This document shows positions 13,867 through 19,480 of a DNA stretch of 19,480 nt, piece by piece. The stretch comes from Pontiellaceae bacterium. GTDB taxonomy: Bacteria; Verrucomicrobiota; Kiritimatiellia; Kiritimatiellales; Pontiellaceae. The stretch spans positions 1-19,480 of the forward strand of contig JAFGWS010000106.1 of NCBI GenBank assembly GCA_016937035.1, in the 5' to 3' direction. Under the pieces are notes generated by a model, which did no database searches, had not been told where the DNA came from, and saw nothing but the letters and a program-made list of their open reading frames with translations. The position numbers and the translations under genes are program-made. Each line of letters starts with the position of its first letter. Position 1 is the stretch's first letter.

Positions 13867-15198
13867 CTATTTAAACCAACGAACGACCTCAACACGGCCG
13901 GATGAATTGCCGCCTCCAGATGAACTGCCGGTTCCACCCCAGTGCATCACATTTTCACCATTCGGCCCAGCGGGTAAAACCCCCCTAGCAATTACACTGC
14001 CACTGCCTTTGTTGGAGAAACTTCCATTTCGCGCAATATATGCTCCATGAACCGTAGCAGCCCCACTGACATCTATATTGCCTTGGTCGGCGTATACCAA
14101 ACCATAAACAATGCAACCCGATCCTATATTAACATCGCCATTCAGGCTCATAAACGAAGGAAATTTAGTATTAACAGACTCGTGAGTCATTCCGCCTTGA
14201 ACATTAATCGTTCCAGTTGCAATCACGCACCCCTTAACAGTGCAGCTTCCGCCAAATGTTACATCTCCCTCTATCCACAAAACGCCTCCAACGGGAGCAA
14301 TAACTCCTCCTCCTCCTCCAAACGATACGCCTTTACTTCCATTTTTAAGCTCTCCCTCGGAAATATACGAATCGCTGAACGTATATCCGCCGCCTCCAAT
14401 ATTACCATAATTAGACCCGGAAATATCATTCGCCTCGGCAAGAACTTTATAAGGCTCGGTATCAATCCAAACCTCCTTACGCTCGACACCACCTTCTACG
14501 ACTCCGCCGGTAATAAAATAATCTGGGGCCTGCCACTGCGCCCAATTTGGCAATGAAATCGTCGGAGCGAGTGCCGAACCGACTATCTTCGCATTCCCGC
14601 CGGACATATCTATCCCGGTGCTGGATGAAACAAGATTTGCATTCTTAAAACTTGCACTTCCTTTCAACGATATTACCCCATTCGCATGGACCGACCCGCC
14701 GCCGCCCACATCAACACTCGCAGCTCCAACCATCTCTAAGGTTTTATCACAAAAAACGCTTCCATCAAAATATTCCTCTTCGCCGGAGTCTTCAGATCCA
14801 CTAACACTTGTAGCACGAAGCAGCACTCCCACGGTTGAAGTCTGACTTCCCCACGTTCCGGTTGAAGTCAGGTCATAATATTTTTCGCTCGAATCTGTGC
14901 TGCTTAACGATGCATCCCCCGACTCTTCAATCACAATCGTGGCTGTTCCATCGCCTATCTCAATCGGATCAAATCCGGACACAAGACCAGCAGCATCCCG
15001 TTGAATAGACGAAACGGAAATATGGACTCCAGACTCCGCAATAATGCGGGCCATTTCGGTGTAAGCCCGCTTATTCTCCGTGTAGGCTTTCTGAAGACTG
15101 ACTCTCAGCAGGAACGTCGATCCCAACGCCAACAGGCTGACAAAAGCCAGCGCGATCAGCAGTACAAACGCATCTTTGGATTTATTTATCTTTTTCAT
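13867..15198 (-). CDS. PilX-like minor pilin with glycine-rich solenoid-like body
   Basis: 443 aa from the ATG at 15198 (GGGGA seven bases upstream). Residues 10-34 form the N-terminal pilin helix (FVLLIALAFVSLLALGSTFLL) after a short basic start. As in PilX proteins, the classical GFTLIE site is absent and Glu5 is missing. The body from about residue 150 is built of short hydrophobic/glycine turns, such as VDVGGGGSVHANGVISLKG, GDVTFGGSCTVKGCVIATG and GDVNIGSGCIVYGLVYADQG, with the look of a right-handed beta-helix. The tail is Gly/Ser-rich. Function is inferred: a minor pilin in the type IV pilus or a type II-like pseudopilus, perhaps at the tip. It starts one base after the PilW-like stop. 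The gene is visibly richer in A/T than the xyl genes. Confidence 0.75.
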   Translation of the reverse strand: MKKINKSKDAFVLLIALAFVSLLALGSTFLLRVSLQKAYTENKRAYTEMARIIAESGVHISVSSIQRDAAGLVSGFDPIEIGDGTATIVIEESGDASLSSTDSSEKYYDLTSTGTWGSQTSTVGVLLRATSVSGSEDSGEEEYFDGSVFCDKTLEMVGAASVDVGGGGSVHANGVISLKGSASFKNANLVSSSTGIDMSGGNAKIVGSALAPTISLPNWAQWQAPDYFITGGVVEGGVERKEVWIDTEPYKVLAEANDISGSNYGNIGGGGYTFSDSYISEGELKNGSKGVSFGGGGGVIAPVGGVLWIEGDVTFGGSCTVKGCVIATGTINVQGGMTHESVNTKFPSFMSLNGDVNIGSGCIVYGLVYADQGNIDVSGAATVHGAYIARNGSFSNKGSGSVIARGVLPAGPNGENVMHWGGTGSSSGGGNSSGRVEVVRWFK

Positions 15199-15199
15199 T

Positions 15200-17179
15200 T
15201 TATTTCCCCGTGTTTCTCGGAGCCAATTCAAACCCTTCCGTCGCAATAACGGTTTTAGTTTCATTATTCATGGTCCGAATTTCCTCTCTAACAACCAGTG
15301 AGACCCGTAACGGAGAGGTCAGCGGTCGACCGTCAACCGTAACTTCAAACTGCCCGTAACCGGGTCCATTCACAAATATTCCACCCACTTGCACCATTCT
15401 TGTTTCTCCATCCCATTGCAGGGCTACATCCCGTAATTTTGGGGTACTGATTCCATTAGACGATAAAACGGCTCGGTACTGAATGTAGCGGTTCGAACTG
15501 ACGGAAGTCAATGTTCCCGTAGATGATACGGTCGAAACAGCGGCCCACGCAGGAGCATCACTCATTTGTGTATCGCTTCCGGAGCGGACCTTGATCCCCA
15601 CCGAGGTTCCGGAAGGACAATCCTCCGTCCAACGGATGGAATCAAACTGCGGGCTCTCCATCTGTGTATCCACTGCGGGAGAAATATACGTCCCGACGGA
15701 AGGGTACATCGTGTGCAGCATCTCTACCGCAACCGTAGCTGGAAGCGCCTCGACCCGACCGGTCCAGTTTGTAGCCATCAGATCGGCGGATGAAAGCATA
15801 TTTGTTAGAACATAGGTTCCGGTGATTCCCGCTTGATCAACCCATACCTTGGGCTGGCCGGAAAGCAAAAGGGTAACCGCATAGGTCTTGTCATACTCGA
15901 TAGGGAAATTCAGAAAGTCGGACCAACCGGTTTGACCGGCATCAATCGTACACCCTGCATCGGAAGAAAAAGTCATCTGCATAGGATTTCCCACGGTGTT
16001 CGGAATGACATCATAACTCTCGACCACCTCGTCAATATACGCTTTCACAATACTCAACGCGTTCGATCCTGCGGTAAAGGCAACACGGCATCGGGCTCCG
16101 TTATGGCCCAGCAAACCGCCTCCGTTCATGGATGCACCCCTCAGTATGACCCGGACAGCTCCCGTAATCGCTGCATCGGGTTCACTCCCGACCAAATCAT
16201 CGGTCTGTGCAGTCGCCGTCCAGTTTGTTGTGTCTCCCTCCAAATGCAGCACCAAATCGACAGGATCATAATCCGTATCCGGCAGCCCGACGGCCACATT
16301 GGATTTTGTACTTCCGCTTAAATCAAAATTCGTATCCTCCCAACGGTCATTATAGAAAGAGACACTGAAGGTCTGTCCTGTCGCGGTAGCAGGAAACGAG
16401 AGTTGATGATATCCACTCCAAAGTCCCGATGCATTGTAGTCGACCGTCGGCGTTGGCGATCCGCTTACGCTTTGGGCTTCTGCCTCCCGTTCCATCCCGG
16501 AGGTGGAGGCCCTTAATGTGTCCAACCCGATTGCATAGCTACTGCTTCGATCATCCTTACCTGTCACCTCAAACCGAAGCGTATGTGAACCAGGACTCAT
16601 GATAGCAAACCCCAGATTAGCTGTCCGATCCAACTCCTCGCGGGAGCTATACCCATCATATGCACTTCCCTGCGGAACAATCGACCAATCAAATACGTGA
16701 TTAAACAACGTCGTAGTCTTAGCATTGTCACCGTTCTCTGCTTTGGTTCCGTTTCCGTCGCGAACCACCGTGGCGAGCTGAGTCAAACGCTCCTCCACTG
16801 TCAACGTATTATCGCGCGGCGTAAATTCCGTGCGGAGCAGCCGCTGATCATCCCCTTGACCGTACGCGTGATAGATTACCGTCGAAGCCCAAACGCCGTT
16901 CACGGGATCCTGCCGGTCCAATAACGGAAAGCTGACCGCCGTATACCTTCGGGAAGAAGCCGGATAAAAAGTCATTTCGTAGAGCGAACTCAAGCGCATC
17001 TCCATCTGCAGCCGCTGAACCGCCAGATTAAGATCCAGATCCAGCGTATCCTGTGTCAACTGCTCCTGACTGTTTTTCTGCAGATACATATAACCACCCA
17101 TAATCATCGCGATGCCGATCACAAAGATCGACATAGCCGCCGAGGCTTCCACTAAAGTAAATCCTTCCTTCTTTCTCAT
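15200..17179 (-). CDS. PilW-like minor pilin with large adhesin-like extension
   Basis: 659 aa, two to three times the usual PilW length. The prepilin site is MRKKEG/FTLVEASAAMSIFVIGIAMIMGG: cleavage after Gly6, N-methylated Phe7, and Glu11 as mature Glu5. The helix runs to about residue 60 and a pilin-like head follows to about 195. Residues about 195-470 form a beta-rich module (LRFEVTGKDD, GYHQLSFPATATGQTFSVSFY, KTYAVTLLLSG). Residues about 497-590 form a second module, with GTYISPAVDT, FDSIRWTED and RYIQYRAVLSSNGISTPKLRDVALQW, similar to repeats seen in secreted beta-sandwich proteins. A final segment returns to pilin-like sequence (VSLVVREEIRTMNNE). The ATG overlaps the preceding stop as TAATG. 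Role in adhesion is inference. Confidence 0.8.
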   Translation of the reverse strand: MRKKEGFTLVEASAAMSIFVIGIAMIMGGYMYLQKNSQEQLTQDTLDLDLNLAVQRLQMEMRLSSLYEMTFYPASSRRYTAVSFPLLDRQDPVNGVWASTVIYHAYGQGDDQRLLRTEFTPRDNTLTVEERLTQLATVVRDGNGTKAENGDNAKTTTLFNHVFDWSIVPQGSAYDGYSSREELDRTANLGFAIMSPGSHTLRFEVTGKDDRSSSYAIGLDTLRASTSGMEREAEAQSVSGSPTPTVDYNASGLWSGYHQLSFPATATGQTFSVSFYNDRWEDTNFDLSGSTKSNVAVGLPDTDYDPVDLVLHLEGDTTNWTATAQTDDLVGSEPDAAITGAVRVILRGASMNGGGLLGHNGARCRVAFTAGSNALSIVKAYIDEVVESYDVIPNTVGNPMQMTFSSDAGCTIDAGQTGWSDFLNFPIEYDKTYAVTLLLSGQPKVWVDQAGITGTYVLTNMLSSADLMATNWTGRVEALPATVAVEMLHTMYPSVGTYISPAVDTQMESPQFDSIRWTEDCPSGTSVGIKVRSGSDTQMSDAPAWAAVSTVSSTGTLTSVSSNRYIQYRAVLSSNGISTPKLRDVALQWDGETRMVQVGGIFVNGPGYGQFEVTVDGRPLTSPLRVSLVVREEIRTMNNETKTVIATEGFELAPRNTGK

Positions 17180-17583
17180 TATATATCCGATATAAACAAA
17201 GTCATCTCTTGGCCGGCCGATCCGAATTCAAGGGTCTTGCGACTCTGTGTATCCACCTGAATAACCACCTGTGTTAAATTGGTGTACAGATTCGTTACCG
17301 TTGTGGTCATTCGAAAACGCCCTTCCATATTGGGCGCCCCCGTTTCATCAATCACCTGCTCATTTACCACCCACATATTGAGATCATCAAAGCTCGACAT
17401 ATCAATCCGCTCGATCTGGTTGCGAATCAGCTGAGTGGCCTTATGCTTGTCGGTCACCGCATCAGCCAACTGCCGGGCTGCAACCACGAGCTTTGCCGAC
17501 CCTGCCGCCGCCAACGCCACCAGCGATACCGCCAGCAGTGCCTCAATCACCGTCACACCCTCTCTTTTTTCCCTTTTTATCAT
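17179..17583 (-). CDS. PilV-like minor prepilin
   Basis: 134 aa. The prepilin signal is MIKREKREG/VTVIEALLAVSLVALAAAGS, with cleavage after Gly9 and the conserved mature Glu5; Val replaces the common Phe1. A PilV-like head follows (IRNQIERIDMSSFDDL, FRMTTTVTNLYTNLTQVVIQV). It should be cut by prepilin peptidase and assembled with the next two proteins as a minor-pilin complex. The 17583 start gives a leader of normal length. An in-frame ATG at 17622 has a stronger GGGGGA site seven bases upstream and would give a 22-residue leader, so the true start is open. It is first in the operon, behind a promoter and palindrome at 17673-17723. No pilus motor, secretin or peptidase genes are in the window. 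Confidence 0.8.
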   Translation of the reverse strand: MIKREKREGVTVIEALLAVSLVALAAAGSAKLVVAARQLADAVTDKHKATQLIRNQIERIDMSSFDDLNMWVVNEQVIDETGAPNMEGRFRMTTTVTNLYTNLTQVVIQVDTQSRKTLEFGSAGQEMTLFISDI

Positions 17584-17672
17584 ACTCGTTCCAAAAAAAA
17601 GCCTTCTAGCCGCTTCCTTCATAAGCAGTTCCCCCGCCAACAACAATAAAAAAAAGGAGTAACTGTGTTTTA

Positions 17673-17693
17673 TTTGTACCAATCAGGTACAAA
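17673..17693. promoter_or_regulatory. Candidate operator on the pilin operon start site
   Basis: A perfect inverted repeat TTTGTACC-N5-GGTACAAA lies directly next to the TATAAT box of the pilin promoter, so it should cover the +1 base. That is the classical position for a repressor. Its half-sites resemble the TTGTAC halves of AraR-type GntR operators, but the spacing differs, so no regulator is assigned. Confidence 0.55.
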
Positions 17694-17723
17694 ATTATAA
17701 AAACCCGCCGATTTAACAAACAA
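17694..17723 (-). promoter_or_regulatory. Promoter of the minor-pilin operon
   Basis: On the minus strand TTGTTT (17718-17723), 18 bases, then a perfect TATAAT (17694-17699). The predicted start near 17687 lies inside the inverted repeat and leaves a leader of 65 or 104 bases depending on the start codon. Confidence 0.65.
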
Positions 17724-17736
17724 AACAAGCCCGCGC

Positions 17737-17765
17737 TTGATTCCTGTTTCCTGAACCTCTAAACA
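17737..17765 (+). promoter_or_regulatory. Putative promoter of mtaB
   Basis: TTGATT (17737-17742), 17 bases, TAAACA (17760-17765). It is divergent from the pilin promoter, with the -35 boxes 13 bases apart, so a factor bound between them could influence both. Confidence 0.5.
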
Positions 17766-17802
17766 ATCCCGTAATAAAAAAATCTCATTTTTGAGAGAAA
17801 CT

Positions 17803-19074
17803 ATGAAAAATGACGTTAAAACCTACAGAGTGAGTGTCCTCGGCTGCAAGGTCAACCAATATGACGCGCAGCAGATCGAGCTGCTGCTCGAACGCTGCGG
17901 ACTCACAAAAGCAGACTCCGCCGCTAAAGCAGATCTGATGATCATTCATACCTGCGGCGTTACTTCAGCGGCAGCCCAGAAATCGCGCCAAACGATTCGC
18001 CGCATGCAGCGCAGCAACCCGCTCGCCCGCATCATTGTTACCGGTTGTGCCGCCGACAATACCCTCACACAGGTTGACCAAGCCCCGCTCTACCGTATTC
18101 CTGCCGGTCCCGACTGGCTTGAACGCCTGGCTGAATGCCTCGAAACACTCGACCTGCCCAAAGCCGTCGAGTGCAACATTGAAACCGACACCTTTATCCT
18201 CTCCCGCTTTGGCGACCACACCCGCGCATTTCTCAAGGTGCAAGACGGCTGCGATATCGGCTGCTCCTACTGCATCATTCCCCAACTGCGCAAAGCCCCG
18301 CGCGATAAAACCATCGAAAACGCTGTGGCCGAGGCCGAGGCCCTCACTCAATCCGGCTACCGAGAAATCGTCGTCACCGGCGTAAGCGTAGGCCTCTACG
18401 GCCGTAAAATCGGCACCTCTCTCGCTGAGCTTCTGCGCCGCCTCATCGATGTTCCTGACATCGGTCGCATTCGACTCTCCAGTTTACATCCTGGCGAACT
18501 CACCGATGAACTGCTGGAGGTCTGGGCCTCTGCGCCCAATATGATGCCTCACCTGCATCTCTCGCTCCAGTCCGGCTCGGATACCACCCTCAGCGCCATG
18601 CGACGCGGTTACACCGCTGCTGAATATTTTGATGCCGTTCAGCGCGCCCGCGCCTCCCTCAACAATCCTGCCTTTACCACCGATGTGATTGTCGGCTTCC
18701 CCGGAGAGACCGATACGCACTTTTCAGAATGTTACGACTTCTGCCGCACCGTCGGGTTCTCCAAAATGCACATCTTTACCTATTCTCCTCGACCCAACAC
18801 ACCCGCCTCAAAAATGCCAAACCAAATTGACGGCGCGATCGCCGCCAAGCGAAGCGACCGGCTTCATCAACTCGGAGAGACTCTGGCCCTTGAATATCAT
18901 CAAAGCTTTCTGGACAAAAAAATCAACGTTCTTGTCGAGCAAATTAAAAACGGAACTGCAGTGGGCTATTCCGAACACTATGTCCCCGTTCAATTCAGCA
19001 CTGCCAACTCGCTGAAAAAACAAATCGTTTCGCTCCGTGCCCTACACGCCACCGCTGAAGGCCTTAAATGCTGA
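17803..19074 (+). CDS. mtaB: tRNA t6A37 methylthiotransferase MtaB
   Basis: 423 aa radical-SAM methylthiotransferase that converts t6A37 to ms2t6A37 in ANN-decoding tRNAs. The N-terminal UPF0004 domain keeps its three cluster cysteines at 15 (VLGCKVNQYD), 51 (IHTCGVTS) and 82 (VTGCAAD). The radical-SAM cluster is Cys150, Cys154 and Cys157 in DGCDIGCSYCIIPQLR. LSSLHPGELTDELLEVW, LHLSLQSGSD, TDVIVGFPGET and FTYSPRPNTPA are also characteristic. LGCKVNQYD separates MtaB from MiaB and RimO. The C-terminal TRAM-like part is present but short. The ATG at 17803 has GAG-AG upstream; an in-frame TTG at 17791 is less likely. It converges on the next gene 16 bases from its stop. Confidence 0.94.
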   Translation: MKNDVKTYRVSVLGCKVNQYDAQQIELLLERCGLTKADSAAKADLMIIHTCGVTSAAAQKSRQTIRRMQRSNPLARIIVTGCAADNTLTQVDQAPLYRIPAGPDWLERLAECLETLDLPKAVECNIETDTFILSRFGDHTRAFLKVQDGCDIGCSYCIIPQLRKAPRDKTIENAVAEAEALTQSGYREIVVTGVSVGLYGRKIGTSLAELLRRLIDVPDIGRIRLSSLHPGELTDELLEVWASAPNMMPHLHLSLQSGSDTTLSAMRRGYTAAEYFDAVQRARASLNNPAFTTDVIVGFPGETDTHFSECYDFCRTVGFSKMHIFTYSPRPNTPASKMPNQIDGAIAAKRSDRLHQLGETLALEYHQSFLDKKINVLVEQIKNGTAVGYSEHYVPVQFSTANSLKKQIVSLRALHATAEGLKC

Positions 19075-19090
19075 GCATAAAATATAAAAA

Positions 19091-19348
19091 TTACTCCTTA
19101 TCGTTATCAAGCAGAACGCTTTCTGTAATCTCGGTCAACTGATCGGGTGATAGTTCATCGAACACCCATCCTCTGTGCTCAACTTCCCGATCAATCTTTT
19201 CGATCAACTGAACCATGAATTGATGACTTTCCTGGGAACCCATCAGCACATTGTATTTTTCAGCCTGAGTGATGCGGATATGTCCGTCTTCGGCATCAAA
19301 ACCAACGCCGAGGAGTTTAACCTTTTTCTTTGGAGCGGGAGATGACAT
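19091..19348 (-). CDS. Uncharacterised 85-aa cytosolic protein
   Basis: The ATG at 19348 gives 85 aa: a Ser/Pro/Lys start (MSSPAPKKK), a beta-like VKLLGVGFDAEDGHIRITQ, then helices FMVQLIEKIDREVEHRG and SPDQLTEITESVLL with an acidic end. No signal peptide or membrane span is seen. An upstream in-frame GTG at 19402 would run through the tRNA-Gln promoter, so the shorter form is preferred, although its Shine-Dalgarno is poor. The steady codon pattern and charged, well-balanced composition favour a real gene. I do not recognise the family. It is divergent from tRNA-Gln and convergent with mtaB. Confidence 0.65.
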   Translation of the reverse strand: MSSPAPKKKVKLLGVGFDAEDGHIRITQAEKYNVLMGSQESHQFMVQLIEKIDREVEHRGWVFDELSPDQLTEITESVLLDNDKE

Positions 19349-19366
19349 TTTTTTTAAGAAAGCTTC

Positions 19367-19395
19367 TTGATTGGTCCGAGGGAACGAGCTACCTT
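19367..19395 (+). promoter_or_regulatory. Putative promoter of tRNA-Gln
   Basis: TTGATT (19367-19372), 17 bases, TACCTT (19390-19395). The start is predicted near 19402, six bases before the tRNA. It is almost the same layout as the tRNA-Ser promoter. Confidence 0.55.
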
Positions 19396-19407
19396 CCCTC
19401 ACTCATC

Positions 19408-19478
19408 TGCCGAATGGTGTAATGGCAGCACAAGCGGCTCTGACCCGCTTAGTCTAGGTTCGAGTCCTAGTTCGGCAA
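19408..19478 (+). tRNA. tRNA-Gln, anticodon CUG
   Basis: The acceptor stem TGCCGAA/TTCGGCA, D stem GTGT/GCAC, anticodon stem AGCGG/CCGCT and T stem CTAGG/CCTAG all close. The anticodon loop CTCTGAC gives CUG, which reads CAG glutamine codons. The 71-base body is followed by CC at the window edge, so CCA may be genome-encoded with its final A outside. The discriminator is A. Confidence 0.95.
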
Positions 19479-19480
19479 CC

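Noticed and set aside
1..19480. CRISPR array, prophage, transposase or toxin-antitoxin pair
   Set aside because: No regularly spaced repeats, phage structural or recombinase motifs were seen; the tRNA genes at the edges show no partial duplicate that would mark an integrated element.

Overview
The window looks like chromosomal sequence from a Gram-negative bacterium of the PVC group, most likely a Kiritimatiellota/Verrucomicrobiota relative. The reasons are an exported protein with an SLA1-homology-like domain, a large GH54 arabinofuranosidase with lamin-tail parts, oversized minor pilins, and intergenic spacers with palindromic and ACGAAG-type repeats. The taxonomic placement is inference from family content. 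Most genes are housekeeping or metabolic; I see no prophage, transposase or CRISPR array.

Layout. 1-86: tRNA-Ser(GGA), minus strand, running off the left edge. 334-1128: exported SHD1-like protein. 1202-2250 (minus): rsmD-coaD, overlapping by ATGA. 2515-5404: xylB-xylA, D-xylose to xylulose-5-phosphate, closed by a strong intrinsic terminator. 5405-6355: a 950-base spacer with two palindromes, an ACGAAG repeat, a small membrane-protein gene that seems frameshifted, and two hairpins. 6356-10319: a 909-aa GH54 arabinofuranosidase followed by a VKOR-DsbA disulfide-forming fusion. 10345-11635 (minus): azoreductase-trpF. 11810-12616: tcdA. 12678-13759 (minus): pyrE and a GreA/GreB-like factor. 13867-17583 (minus): three minor-pilin genes of PilV, PilW and PilX type, the latter two unusually large. 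17803-19074: mtaB. 19091-19348: unknown 85-aa protein. 19408-19478: tRNA-Gln(CUG), whose 3' end lies at the right edge.

How the parts fit. XylA/XylB and the envelope-targeted GH54 enzyme point to arabinoxylan-type pentose polymer use. All six cysteines that form the disulfides of fungal GH54 enzymes are kept, and a complete disulfide-generating enzyme lies directly downstream, so that gene may mature the glycosidase. The pilin operon has a consensus-like promoter whose predicted start site sits on a perfect 8-5-8 inverted repeat, a strong candidate operator. MtaB and TcdA both act on t6A37 of tRNA.

Five start regions (tRNA-Ser, azoreductase, pyrE, mtaB, tRNA-Gln) carry the same promoter layout, TTGATT, exactly 17 bases, then TA-N4. 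This looks like the house sigma70-type promoter here. Nothing in the window is a clear new defence or mobile system. The most novel candidates are the modular pilin operon with its operator, and the GH54/VKOR-DsbA pair.
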